Source: Blasia pusilla
Lineage: Eukaryota > Marchantiophyta > Marchantiopsida > Blasiales
NCBI GenBank assembly: GCA_050084515.1
Contig: CM114273.1
Span: 31,124,001 to 31,188,000 of the forward strand
Direction: 5' to 3'
DNA length: 64,000 bases
Shown: in pieces, positions 10,558 through 22,223 of the stretch
Layout: each line of letters starts with the position of its first letter
Numbering within the stretch: the first letter of the stretch is position 1
Program-made: the position numbers and the translations under genes
Notes under the pieces: generated by a model
The model's input: only the letters and a program-made list of their open reading frames with translations
Databases searched by the model: none
Told to the model about the DNA's origin: nothing

Positions 10558-11304
10558 ATGTCCAATATCGTCCAGTTCTTCGATGCAAATGGGATGCAGA
10601 CTTTGAATATGTTAGTTAGGAAACCTGAAAATGTTACACGTTTCTTGTCCGGCAATCAAGGGTCGGTTGAAACATGGGTGAGCCCCATCATTCATACAAA
10701 CTCATGCCCTGATTTCTATCTGGCAGATATTATTTGCAAACGCACACACCTACTATCCACTAATTATTTGGATGATTGGATCATTTTAGGGTTCCCTCTA
10801 GATACATACCATTGCATAGAAGAGGCAGTTAGGGATGCTGGGTACCACGTGGCTTTCAGTCCGAAAGCACAGTTGGTTGGAAATCACGTATGGTTTCACT
10901 CCTATTTCTAGAAAACAGGAAACACTGAGTTTGTTGTAGTTGGTGACGAGGGAGGTAAGATGACATCCCACAAGATTCCAGACATCAAGAATCTGATGGA
11001 GGCATCACAACAGAACATGGTATCAAAATTAGTATGCACTATCCGATTAAAGCAGAGGTTAAATGCTAGAGAGGATGTAGATGATAGCAACAACGTCCCT
11101 TGGGTGATTGGGGTCACTCCTAAAAGGATTTACCTTATCGACCAGACTGACATTGTTGATCAGCTACTCTTGGAAAAGGACCAACATGTGGATTTATCCG
11201 AAGTTATCAGCTCCTTGGCCATTCTGAATTTAGCTCGAAGTAAGCTCTTTACATATTTTATTGAATTCATCCTCTTTTTACATACAGGTTGTGTTCTTTG
11301 GTAG
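10558..11304 (+). pseudogene. Unrecognised ORF interrupted by one amber stop
   Basis: A single reading frame from 10,558 to 11,304 (about 248 codons) is broken only by TAG at 10,909-10,911. The frame continues without shift on both sides (VWFHSYF stop KTGNTEFVVVGDEGG). The N-terminal part includes PDFYLADIICKRTHL and LDDWIILGFPLD; the C-terminal part includes LIDQTDIVDQLLLEKDQ. I recognise no domain family. The frame runs past a possible donor near 11,238 (GAAG|TAAGC-like) into AT-rich sequence. It is the first coding-like block of the plus-strand gene inside the inverted-repeat element and faces the transposase gene. It could be a captured host exon set or an element-specific accessory gene. 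Confidence 0.45.
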
Positions 11305-11848
11305 ACTGAATTCAACAAACTGACTAATCAGGTGTGCTTTACTCATCTCCTTGCAAGTGGAGGACAATCTTCTGCATCTTGAAAACCTTAGGAATGGTTA
11401 GGAGATTTAGGGTTTATGTTACCTTTTTGAGGCCTAGTTCTTATCGTAAACCATATACCGAACTACCTACATATAGATCTTCAATATAGGGATAGTATTT
11501 ATGTAAGCTAACAACTCCAACTGGTCAGACAATCACGAACAATCCTCACGTCTACCTTTTAGACGACTTGTTTGGGCGGTCATGGGCAAGCTTCACGTCC
11601 TAGGAATACAGGTATTCCGAATGGCGAATTTTCATTGCCCTACGTCTAGCTCTTCCTTTTTTATTTAGTTTGATATTTACTAAAGAGCACATAAGCCTAA
11701 ACTTGATATGTGTATGCTCTCATCCGGGAAAATAAAAATCCACATGAGAAATGCGGGCTTTGCTCGTGCCTGTTGTCTTTCAATGCCCAAGGTAAAACTT
11801 TCATGCTTACTTGTATGGTTGGTAATGTTGTTACATAGGGCCCATTTT

Positions 11849-12183
11849 ACAAGGGAGACACGGAGAAAGAGCTCTCCGCACTTGAGCCTCTAAACATGTT
11901 TGCTGCATTTATGGGCAAAAGCCCACCCCCATCTCAAAAGCAAGCTTACCAAACATCACTGTGGAGGATCCAATGGAGTGGGTCCACTATTGCTATAGTG
12001 AGGAGCACAAGCAGTACGTTTGCTTGTGCTCCAAGTGCATTGAATTTTTCCGCCTGCCGGAAACTTTCAACTCCCACATTGCGCGTCAAGACGGCTTAGG
12101 CGGTGCCTGGAACACCTCGTATCACAGGGAAGAAGAAGTCAGAGGCTGATATTCAAGGCATAGAAGATGACGATGAAGACGAG
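11849..12183 (+). pseudogene. Exon-like block with Cys/His cluster and acidic tail
   Basis: The block shows three overlapping frames that read best as one decayed exon. EKELSALEPLNMFAAF is followed, after a shift, by EDPMEWVHYCYSEEHKQYV and CLCSKCIEFFRLPETFNSH, then KKKSEADIQGIEDDDEDE up to a donor GTAAGC at about 12,184. CLCSKC followed by FNSH resembles a small zinc-binding unit, but spacing does not match a named family that I can vouch for. At least two frameshifts are needed, so it is probably nonfunctional. Confidence 0.35.
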
Positions 12184-12338
12184 GGTAAGCATGGTTAGAA
12201 CTATGTGATTGAATTATAGAAAGAACATTATCTACTTTGCTGGTTTTGCTCTTAAGGGTCATAATCTCTCTCATTCACTGTCTCATCACGTACTTTCTAT
12301 GCAAGGACTCACACACATCCTTCTGCTGCCAATCTCAG

Positions 12339-12993
12339 ACTTAGAGGCACAATCTTGCAACGTTGGGCTAATCAAAAAAGGTAGAAGAAGAATGTTGTCC
12401 TCAACAAATCCAAAGACCATGGGAGAAGGGTTTCCGGGCCGTATGTCCCCATGCCTGCACTTACTGATCTGTTGATTGCATTTGAAGCTCATCGAACAAC
12501 AGATTTCCCACAAACCTCCTGGGCATGCTTAGCCAAGGTGGAGGAGTTTGAGAAGGCCAAGGAGGAATTGGAGAGTGCTCTGGTGCGCCCTACAACCATA
12601 GTGAGGGGATGGATAGAGGCCAGTCAAAAGCTTCTCCCTTCCAACATCCTTGCTGATAGGGTACATCGTGCGACATATTGGATATGTTGAGCTGCGTTCC
12701 ACCACTTATCTGTTGTGTGGATGATGGATAGGCAAGAACCGTTTCGATGGGATGTTGGTTTAGAGACTAGAAAACAATAGGTTGAGCAGTCTCTTGCAGT
12801 ATTAGATGGGATGCGCCGAGCGCATCGGCATGCCTGGTTCATCAGCGAGCAATACTACCTCCCTCGATTCAAGTATAATTATCGGGTTTGGAAAGAAGCC
12901 AAAAAACCGTTTAGACTAGCAAAAATGAGAGATAAAGTGACATGTATGTATGTGGATGGAGTTGGCTGCAGCCATGCGGATGCTGTGTCTAGG
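12339..12993 (+). pseudogene. 218-codon exon with three in-frame stops, unknown protein
   Basis: An acceptor (AATCTCAG) at 12,338 opens one frame that reaches a donor (AGG|GTACAA) at 12,994 with only three stops: TAG at 12,382, TGA at 12,688 and TAG at 12,778. The protein reads LRLRGTILQRWANQK, then VPMPALTDLLIAFEAHRT, KVEEFEKAKEELESAL (short coiled coil), PSNILADRVHRATYW and AWFISEQYYLPRFKYNY. All three stops could derive from Gln or Trp codons by C-to-T or G-to-A change. No domain is recognised. The downstream exon at 13,129 joins in the same phase, which supports a real former gene. Confidence 0.45.
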
Positions 12994-13128
12994 GTACAAT
13001 CTTGTCCTTTCATTCTAGTCATTGAATTATCCCTCTCCATTGAAATTTTGCTAAGTTGGTACATTCTGTGCATGGTTTCTACTCTTGTGCATTTCAAATA
13101 ATTGGAATCTTGGTGTACATGTGTGTAG

Positions 13129-13574
13129 GGAGGTGTGGATATGGAGATTGTGGACTCCAGTGACTCAGACTCTGTAGAAGATGGTCATCGGACTCCAATA
13201 TCCGCAGGAACAACTAGGATGGAGGAGAGGTTGGTTAGGCCTGACGTAGAGACTGTATACTCAGATGAGCCAATTGACTCTAACATTATGCACCCACGGA
13301 ATCAAAGACACACCTCTAGATCCGGGAGGCCCATTATGGAGAAATCTTCTAGGATCACACGTGATATAAGGAAATCTCCTCGCCTTCATCCTGAAGTGTC
13401 CAGTGCAGGCCAAGGATCCTGTGGATACCGTAAGTCACCTAGCCCCGACCAAGTGGTGGTGCAGGCTAAGCTTATTGTGAGATCCAAGTATCCTACGGGG
13501 AGAACTTAAGAGTCCTTGAAAAGGAGGAGAAGGAAGAAATGAAGAAGAAGACGGACTTAGAGACGGGATTGCAG
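13129..13574 (+). pseudogene. Following exon: Ser/Asp-rich, basic and coiled-coil segment
   Basis: Begins after acceptor GTGTGTAG (13,128) in phase 0 with GGVDMEIVDSSDSDSVEDG, followed by a basic Ser/Pro/Arg region (SRSGRPIMEKSSRITRDI). A stop at 13,507-13,509 is avoided by a one-base shift at the GGGG run (13,498-13,501), giving LRVLEKEEKEEMKKKTDLE up to a donor at 13,575. A further small open block at about 13,666-13,742 (GDGHPVAVAVNLDNDGV), then GT, could be the next exon. The composition suggests a nuclear protein; the function is unknown. Confidence 0.4.
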
Positions 13575-14359
13575 GTATACAACAACAATATTGTAAACCC
13601 TTTGAGAAACCGCTTTTTTATGGAAGAGTTGTACTTGCCTCACACATTCATGTGGCTTTTCAGCAGGTGCCGACGGGAGATGGACACCCTGTAGCGGTTG
13701 CTGTGAACTTGGACAATGATGGCGTGCTTAGCGGAAGTGACCAGGTTGTGTTTCATCCCCTTCAAAAATTATTGTTTCAAGCATTAATGATCTTCAAAAT
13801 CTGCAACGTACAATGCTAATTTAGGGCTGGAACACTTGGGGTGGTAATTTAGGGGGGAAGGGAAGATGGACACATACAGCCAGGGGTAGCAGTGCCAAGT
13901 GAAGACCCACATGCTGATGTGGATGGCGGAGACTTTCATTCTACTCCGCTGCCTCTTTTCTCGACTCCGTTATTGCAAGCGTTTAAAATGGAAACTTTGT
14001 CCACAAGTGGAGCTCCGGCAGGGCGACATTAGAGCTGCAGCTTCATCATGTAATGACATGAACCAAGATAAAATGCCTCTAAAACTTAAATCACATTTTT
14101 TCTAGACTATAGACATATTTTGAACCTACTCCCATTTGAAAATTTACATGTGTTGGTACATTTTGTGCAATTCAATTGGCTGTTGGAAATTTTGCAGACT
14201 CTGTATAAGATCAGAGTTTTTTTGGGGATGAACCGACTAGGTGCAGCCTGTCGGGTACTTGTAGATATAGAGTGCACCCGCGCCATGGAATGCTTTGAAT
14301 TTATTGATGGATGGAAGGAGTTTCTAACCAAATGCGGACACCAATGTCGTGGGAATGTT

Positions 14360-14597
14360 CATGAGGGGCTATCGGTATAAGATCTACATGAGGGGCTATC
14401 GGTATACCATGTACATTGGGGGCTATTGGTAGAAAAAATTTGTTCCTTATGGGATGGCGGCTGCTTCAGTTTTTGCAGTTTTGCAGATTTGCCTTGAGCA
14501 CTACAACAGGGGCTATTGGTCGGGTAATTTTGTTCCTTAAGGGATGGCGGCTGCTTCAGTTTGTCAATTTTGCAGACCTTCCTTGAGCACTACAATA
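14360..14597. repeat. Compound tandem repeat (27-bp and about 90-bp units)
   Basis: CATGAGGGGCTATCGGTATA occurs at 14,360 and 14,387, with a third variant (CATTGGGGGCTATTGGTA) at 14,414, giving a period of 27. From about 14,419 a longer unit starting GGGGCTATTGGT and including GGGATGGCGGCTGCTTCAG and CCTTGAGCACTACAA is repeated once from about 14,509. Confidence 0.85.
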
Positions 14598-15778
14598 TGA
14601 AGCTACAACAGGTTAAAAAATCTTATTTCTGTAACTTCACAGGATAGGGGGCAATGACGGTGTCCTTGTATTTATGCAATTTATGTTGGCATGCCCTAAA
14701 GGTGAACTTGTTTATTTGTTTTGTGCAGAGGCGGGATCTATGATGGTAATGAGGGAAGGATGGAAATGTTCTATCCTAATCCGTTGCCCCAGGGTTAGAT
14801 GTAACTTAAGAAATCCCACATGTACTCTGCAATTGCCTATAATTTTAAAATTTTTGAAGTGCATATTGTGAGTTGTGTTGTGTACATTGTGCGTTTGTCA
14901 TTTCCACACACTTATCGCATTCAACCAACCGAAGCAACTCCTGTCGACAATTTTTTTATGTATATTTGGTTTGTTAATGATAGTCTTCTATATTTTTTGA
15001 AGTTCTAAACATGGCCTAGTACATATCCATGGATTTGGAACACTGTTTGTGAGGTGTTCAAGAAATGAACACCGGAGCTGCGATGTTCATCTTGCATATG
15101 TTTTGTTTCACTACATATTACCGCATACGCGTATTATAGACAAGTCGTTGTTGCACTTCAACAATATTTAATGTTGTTTCACATTATTCATTTAGCGACG
15201 AATTTAGGTTCAACTAAGTTAGTTGTGGTTGGGTCAAGGCCGCTAAAACTTTACGAAGAGGAACATGGCTCGAGGGTAGGGTTGGGATTGTGTCCAAAGC
15301 ATTTTTTTCTAGTCGAGCCTACCTCCCTAACTTACAACTACTTTAGAGGAATCTCTATATGACCAAAGTGGCGGTGTTTTGCCTAAATGTGTGGAACTAC
15401 TGCCCGTGCGTCGTGGTTATGCCTCTACGGTGTCGAACACGACGTAGTGTAATTGCGCCCCATGTGCGTGGTTATGCCTCCGGTGTGGAATCACGCGCGG
15501 TATCGCTGCCCGACGTAGTTATGAAGTGCATTAATGATATTCAAAATGTCCATGGGATCTGGTAAGAGCTGCCAACGCGGTAGAAACTAGGTAGGTAACC
15601 AGACATGATTCAAAAGTTTCTATTCAAGAATGCTCAACATAATAAGGGGTGAACACATGTTTTCATGTATTCAATTAAAAAACATACAAAACACGACTTA
15701 TCATGTGTTTCCGTGAAACACCTCCTACTTCGTGTTACAAGGACTTTACAAGAGTATTAAAGGAGATTCAATTGGCTT
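14598..15778. other. Intergenic spacer between the two convergent genes
   Basis: AT-rich sequence with no supportable gene. A GC-rich patch at about 15,405-15,530 contains two imperfect copies of GTGGTTATGCCTC followed by CGGTGT, possibly a degenerate duplication. Confidence 0.4.
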
Positions 15779-16123
15779 TCACATAAGAGTTTCATCTTGA
15801 GAGTCTAAGATAATTAGGGCGTCTTCATTGGTTTTTCCTGTAGCTCCAGGGTGTAATTCTATATCTTTTGGAATAGATGAATCAGTAAGGCTTTCAAGCA
15901 TAATATCCACTTTTGTCCTCTTTGAAACACTGGCTGACCTGTAGGTACTATGAGGTGTGGTGTTTACCAAAGGCCATTGGGAATCTTCGTTTAAGCCATG
16001 GGACGGATTTTCATCAACTTGGCTGAATAGAGCCAGGAGGTCCAAATTAATACATGCCTCTCCTTCCATTTCTGCCTCCATGTTGAAAAGCTTAGTTTTC
16101 CTCACTTTGTGGAAGGATTCCAC
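15779..16123 (-). pseudogene. Possible C-terminal exon or small acidic ORF downstream of the transposase
   Basis: A 114-residue frame (MESFHKVRKTKLFNMEAEME...LIILDSQDETLM) with a basic KRTKVD patch and many acidic residues lies just downstream of the transposase reading frame on the same strand. I recognise no domain. It may be the last exon of the transposase gene or a second element gene; no decisive splice signal was found. Confidence 0.3.
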
Positions 16124-16345
16124 TTGGTGCTCTTCGAAACTCGGTTGAGTTCTAACAGGATTATGAGACCTTCATTTTAAATGTATGCGGTCGAGCCAAT
16201 TCAGGCGCCTACGTAGGCTACGGTTATGTCCAGGATTCCCCACAAACGGCTCAGGAAAGTGTGTGGAAATGTCATTCGCATTACCTTTAACATGAGTCCT
16301 AGTCTCTACCCTGGCCTTGAGGTTCAACACTGAATCTAAATCCTT

Positions 16346-19132
16346 CTACACTAGTTGAAACAAGTGTTCAAGGAGCATATCTGAGAATGGAAGCCCAAGG
16401 GTAGCGTTTAGGCATTTCTCCATGATGTCTCGAACATCCTTGGTGGTGGTTTTTGGTGAGAGATCTCTTCCTATAGGTTCAGCAAGCACATGGTCTTGTC
16501 CCTCATCCAGAATATCTCCATCTTCGTCTTGCTGATCTTCTTCATGTAATTCATCCTTGTGTGGCTCTTGCACCAAATTTTCAAACCCACCGGCTTTGCT
16601 TCCAAAGCGAGTTCCTAAGCAAGACAACAAATGAACTTCTGAGTGGCCACACAGAAGAAGACATTTTACCTGCAAACGCAGTGTGTTAAAACAGATGGAA
16701 TTCAGCTTGTTGAAATCTGATGTAAATATCCTAAATGGCATCAAAGTTGTATGAAGACAGACCTGATGTTTACAAGTGAAGCCTTCGTTGGCACGAGGAC
16801 ATGTACAAGCAGCATCTCTTGTATCGTAGTCAACCGCATCATGCCAAACATCTGGCTTTGAAATACTTTTCACCTTCGCACATTTCCTCCCATTTACCAA
16901 TTCAAATGTGACATGATTATCCGGTATGTCATTTGCCCTTTTAATTGCCATGAGCATAACTTTTTGTATGGCCTTGTTTCTCACCATGCCTTCTCGTTTC
17001 AAGAAGCCTAGGTACCAGAAGAAATATTCTATTTCACCAGTGAGCATTTGCACAAGCCATATCAGTTTTCTTGTTGGCTTGGTGGGCATGTTGGACGCTA
17101 GGTGCATCTTTAGAGTGTGGTGCCACCTTTCGATTGCAGCATTTGTATCTTGGTTGGACCTTGCGTGCTTACGGTATCCCTTGGCCCAGTTCAAAAATTT
17201 TGGATGTCAGTAGCTTCCATAGTACTTCACAAAGTATTGTTCTGATCCAACCCACTTTCGCATGAATCGATAGGAAGCCTTGATGGGATCTGCAATGGCA
17301 TATGCAAATTATTTATTAGTCACTGAACGGTATGTGGAGGAAACAATCCAGGAAAGAGAAAAACATGTAAGTGTACTATGAGTTTGATTGATGATATACC
17401 TTCATCATGTGAGTACATTACACCACCCAAGTCTCTGTTCATGTCCGCTTTCGTAATTGGACAACGCACTCGTTGATGCAAATTCTTTAACCAGTTTTTC
17501 CGAACATACCATAGGCAGAGGTCAATAGGAACACTTGGAAATACATTTCGGATAGCAGATTGTTCCTCTTTCGAATCATCCATAATGAAGCATGAAGGAT
17601 TCCATTCGGTTGCCTCTGTATCTTGCAGGCTTGAGTGTATATTCCTTTGTGCCCAGTCCTTGATTTGGGACAAGGTCTCCTCAAGATCTTCTTGTTGATG
17701 TCGTTGTAGGATTGCCCATACCAATGGGAGGCCATTCTGGAACTTATCAAAACCCACCAATGTGAATAATTGATACTGTGAACACACATAACATAATGTT
17801 CAGAATAGAAGACAAATGAAAACAGGCACTAGGGTGTACGTAAGAAAATTCCCACAAAATAGAATGGTTAGTGATAAAGATGCAGCATTGACTCACCTAT
17901 AATGTCCATTGAAAGTAGTAGAAAACACACATGTGAATCATGTATACTTTGAAGACACTTTACAGTAAGTTCAAAATTTCCAACATTTCAAAGAGTCCTT
18001 AAAGTATGAGCATTTCCGGTTCCCTAATCCATGGCTCCATCAATTCTACAAGATGTCTACAACAAATGATAGGATCAAGGCCAACTAACCTCATAAGTGT
18101 TTATGCCATGGGTTGCGTCCATGGAGATGGCCCCGCCGTTCCCTAGCTCTAAGAGATTCTGGAGCATCCAAGGTATGGAAAGTACAAGGCAAAAGGACTG
18201 GTCCAACTTGGAAATAGCCTCCCTGTAGTAAATTACATTCTCAAGATGTGCTTGTACCCGGTGATGAATTGCAAAAGCGTCATCGGTTCCGTCATATCCC
18301 CCTTCTTGCCTTCGCATAGAATGCTTAATATTTAGTATGTCTTGATGCTTGAGCATGGCATCCCTACTCCACGCATGTTTCTGATTGGGGTTTTCATGGA
18401 TGTGTACGCGAATCCACCTCCTATGCTCTTTCATGATATTCTTGGGGCTTACATTCACTCGTAACAAGCACTCAAAAAATCCTGCAGTGCAAACTTAGTT
18501 TTGGGGTGACAATTGCATTTGCAATATCTTCTGTCTTATCTAAGTCACCATGGCATATCCGACCCTCCTTGTCCACATTGTTTGAATGAAGATGCCTTAA
18601 CATACAGAATCCAGCACGATCTACTAGATAGATCACAGCGAAGTGAAATTGGCATCCACATCCGAGATAGTCCAAGGCGTTTGCTCTGGTTTTCTGGCCT
18701 CCTACCCTTGCCCCCTTTGCAACGAATGTTAGGGTCAAAGATCTCGTTGGGCAAAAATGTCCAAACCGACCTCCTACAATCATGCGGTCCATATGCGCAC
18801 CAATATCAAATGGTAAGATTCTTGTGTCCTGATTTATCAATCTTGTTGATTCGGAAAGTAGTCTGAAAATGCGGTCTATATTCTTCACCACGGATGAAGT
18901 CATGTACCCTTTCAGCATGAATCCATGCCTCTTTTCGGTCATCATACCAAACGAGGTATTCTCTTAAAAAAGGACCAGGCGGTGGGTTCTGGATAGTATC
19001 ACATTCTAATATAGTGGAATATTTTGTGTATTTCACCATGATGATAGAGTGGATAAAGACTTCTGAGGGCTTTGAGAAGCTGCCAAGCACAAGGAGAAAG
19101 CAAGAACACATTGAGGTCTGTGTTCGGACCAA
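16346..19132 (-). pseudogene. Mutator-like (MULE) transposase with DDE core and SWIM zinc finger
   Basis: Several minus-strand exons join into a MULE transposase. An N-terminal zinc-ligand-like region (YLGCGCQFHFAVIY...HLHSNNVD; 18,945-18,472) precedes the catalytic part. The first Asp is in AISMDATHGINTYE (about 18,117), spliced at E|GTTAGT to YQLFTLVGFDKFQNGLPLVW (17,776 onward). The second Asp is in CFIMDDSKEEQSAIRNVFP, followed by the family CLWYVRKNW motif. The catalytic Glu is in NAAIERWHHTLK. A SWIM finger (CTCPRANEGFTCKHQ) is joined over an intron to VKCLLLCGHSEVHLL. A TGA at 17,209-17,207 replaces a probable Trp codon (GSY stop HPKFLNW). Otherwise the core is remarkably well kept. 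Role: cut-and-paste transposition via the terminal inverted repeats. Confidence 0.82.
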
Positions 19133-20074
19133 CGGATTTTCTCCAAATAACCCTTAATACAAGAAGCATGCATAGGCATTACTTAGCGATACTTAGTATC
19201 ATTCATATATTAGTGAAACCCTACCAGTAAGATACACCATGATTTCAAATACATCAACTCACGTTTAAGAGAAGACTTCATTTGATCAAACAAAGGGCAG
19301 AACGAGAAACCAGCTTCTACTCCCACTACAAGAAAAAATAAATTTGAGGGGTAGAGATACATACCTTGCAAATCATAGTATAAACCGTAGTCAGGTAGAA
19401 GTTGAGCTCATTTGCTCTACGCACAGATGGGAGCCTTCTTTATCCGAATGTGTGGCTTTATCTTCTACGTTTAGCTAATCCAAACACGCATTTCCAATGC
19501 CTGAACATTTCAGAACATCCTATCCCACGCTACACGCTCTGATCGAAGGCTCTTCTTAATCCGAAAAATGCTTGTTAATCGGCAGGTAATCCGCACTAAT
19601 ATGGAAGTAATCCTCACTCATCCAACCTCCCCGAACCTCCCTCACTAATCCTATCTTCCTGGACGCATATGGAAGGCAACAGTACCGATAAGCGCTAATC
19701 CACATGGTAAACCCATCCTAACACGAATAACGGTTCTGAAGCATACTCCATTTTCATTTGCGCGCGTTTGCTTCAATTACGCTAATCCACATGGTAAACC
19801 CGTCCTAACACGAACATGACGTTGCGTTTGTTTGTTCAAAACGGGATGGCGGGAAAGTATGCGATGAGGTCCAAACATGAGACGGTCGGACTGCGATACG
19901 GAACGGAATTAGGAGCGGACGGAGTGTGATACGAAACAGAAACCTAAACGGACAGAATGCCTCTCTTAACAAGGGGACAAACAGAATCCGATAACGGAAC
20001 ACTAATCGGGTTCGTCCCGTCATATCAGATGCCAGAACGAACGATTGGAAATCCAGAATGGGTATTCTATAGTT
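19133..20074. other. Right subterminal region of the inverted-repeat element
   Basis: No gene is supported. The phrase CTAATCCACATGGTAAACCC followed by a TCCTAACACGAA word occurs at about 19,697 and 19,784, a short direct repeat (period about 87). GGAC-rich sequence lies at 19,870-19,965. This interval probably holds the 5' region of the transposase gene. Confidence 0.4.
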
Positions 20075-20145
20075 CACGGTTATTACATGCCTAAAGCGCT
20101 TCCCAAACCACCTGAGCCTAAGGCCTAGTCTACGCGGCCTTAAAC
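20075..20145 (-). repeat. Right 71-bp terminal inverted repeat
   Basis: Reverse complement starts GTTTAAGGCCGCGTAGACTA and pairs with 9,157-9,227. The differences from the left copy are mostly C/T or G/A. Confidence 0.8.
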
Positions 20146-20180
20146 GCAAGGCCGCGGCTATCTATGGCTTTCGCCAAAAC

Positions 20181-20200
20181 GGGTAGCTCGGGAGCTACCC
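20181..20200. repeat. 20-nt near-perfect palindrome
   Basis: GGGTAGCTC-GG-GAGCTACCC forms a 9-bp stem with a 2-nt loop 36 bp outside the right inverted repeat. It is isolated from any gene and might be a transposon end hairpin, but no CTRR-type Helitron end is next to it. Confidence 0.6.
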
Positions 20201-22223
20201 TATTACGATTTGGCAAGTTCGCAAATAGAGAGATCTAGCGACACTAAAATCCCGGGAAGGGGGTATTATGACACCCCCTAATTATTCCACTGGCAGCGTA
20301 TAAGAGTCAAATCAAACAAGTATACGGCCTAAGTAGTGTGATTAATATTGTGGAAAGTACAAAACGGTAGGCCATTGGTGTCCAGATTGGAGTGCAAGTA
20401 TATTTGAAAATTTTATGGGATATAAATTTAAATATCATTGAAAGTGCAAAATTGTAATACTGATATATGATTACAGTTCAAAACATATTGGGCTTATGCA
20501 GAACAGCTGCTTGGGAGGTATTTAAATTGGAGAAGAAGTGTAAATGAAAATTTTGTGGGACAGGTGAAATGGATATTTTTAAAGAAAGTGCAAAAGGTGA
20601 CTTTTTAGATTACTAATGGATTTAGAAGTGAAATATTGTGGTCTGAGATTGTCGATTGTAGAGAATATATGTAAACTCTAAAATTTTGGAATTGGAAAGT
20701 TCAGAATTGTTATTGCGAATATGAGTAATTAGCACTCAGAAAGAAAACATGAAGAATGCAAATGACAGAATTTTGTAATTGTTTGAAGGAAAGAGGGAAA
20801 TGAAGAACATAGCTAAGAATACTCATAAATGAATTTTTCTGTAAAGTCCTTGGCAGATTTTGAAATTATTTTGTTTCAACAAGATAATGAGCATGAAGTC
20901 ATTGAAGATGAGCAACATTTAGAACAGGCAACTTGATTGAGATACGCTGGATATTGATCTAAAAGACACAATTATACAGTAATAGCATGTGCCAAAATTT
21001 ATTATGAAAAGTGGACTGAGTTTATGCATATGTCACAGAGCTCATAAGAGTACTCAATAAAGCAAACATGCTTGAAGGTTAGAATTGAAGAACTCTAACC
21101 TCTATATTGACTGTCACGTAACATTGATTGTAGTACAAGCAACTACAATGAAAGTTTGGGACTCAATTCAAGTAATGGAGCAACATCTTTTGCAAAGTCA
21201 GAAAGTTGTGCCCTGCAATCATTGAGTTGTATTTTAAGTGCCCCTATCTCAGCAGTATTCTACTGATTCTCTCGTATTGCATCTTGCAGCAAAGTATTGA
21301 GAACGCCAACTTGAGTTGATAAGCTTGAGATATGGTCTTGAGGAGCTTGTAAATCAAGATCAAAGTTTTGGTAGCCATCTAGTAGGTGTGGTGATGACAC
21401 TTCCTATTGGTGGTGGAGTGGTGTATCCAGGTCAATGTTATGACATAACACCTGATGAGATGCACTTGGTCCAGCTTGATGAAATGGACCACGTCGTGAG
21501 GGCTTGCGTGTTCGTAAGTATGACCTCTCGAATAATAGGAACAAACAAGTACATTAATTCTAAAGGATAGTAGAATGAGTTTCACTATGGAGAAAATCAA
21601 TTGAATGGAATGCAGAAGAGAATAAATAAAATATCATATGCAAAGGTTCCAAAAATAGAGTTGAAACATCACTGCAAGTAGAGTACATGCAGACAGTTAG
21701 AAGAAATATAATATCAATCATAGAAACACAATGAATCAGAATCGAAGTGGTATGTAGGAAAGAAAATATAATGCAAGTGAAGTACAACTGAATTGCAAGA
21801 ACTGAAGAAATTATCTAACTGAAATGTTGATGCACAATTAGAAAGTATCAAAACACAAATGTATGTTCTTATTCCTGTTCCAGCATGTAAAACTTTTAGG
21901 AAGAAATGGCAGCATGTGTTGGCCATAGTTGCAGTTGAAGGTAGTAATATAGAGCAGACTAAATTGAAAAAAAATCTGCTAACATCTAATGGTAATTTTG
22001 AAGAAGAGAGCTGATTTGGATCAGCAAGAAATCCCTGCAGAAAAAGGCGTACAGAAAATGTGAGTTTAAGTGAATGATAAAATATTTACACAATATTAAG
22101 ATATATAAACTTAAAGGAAAAGATATAGTTGATCAATTGGAAGAATAAATACCTAGACATGAAGGAGCTTAAGAACATTTGCGCTTATTTGGTGATGCAA
22201 GAGTAGGAGCGGATGTGTAATTG
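20201..22223. other. AT-rich stretch, no gene seen
   Basis: The sequence is strongly AT-rich with scattered short frames only. The plus-strand frame 21,316-21,570 (YGLEELVNQDQSFGSHLVG...) has no recognised domain and is probably chance or a remnant. The stretch likely contains the 3' end of the minus-strand Helitron, but I could not find its CTRR terminus. Confidence 0.35.

Larger units (their letters stand above)
9157..20145. mobile_element. 11-kb element with 71-bp terminal inverted repeats and two convergent genes
   Basis: The sequence at 9,157-9,227 (GTTTAAGGCCGCATAGACTA...) is repeated as its reverse complement at 20,075-20,145 with roughly 90 percent identity. Between them lie a plus-strand gene of unknown type (10.5-13.8 kb) and a minus-strand MULE-type transposase (19.1-16.3 kb), so the whole is best read as one Mutator-like DNA transposon. 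No clear 9-bp target-site duplication flanks these ends. The left flank reads GAGCACCAAAA and the right flank GCAAGGCCGCG, so the true ends could lie further out (see 8,962 and 20,285). Confidence 0.6.
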
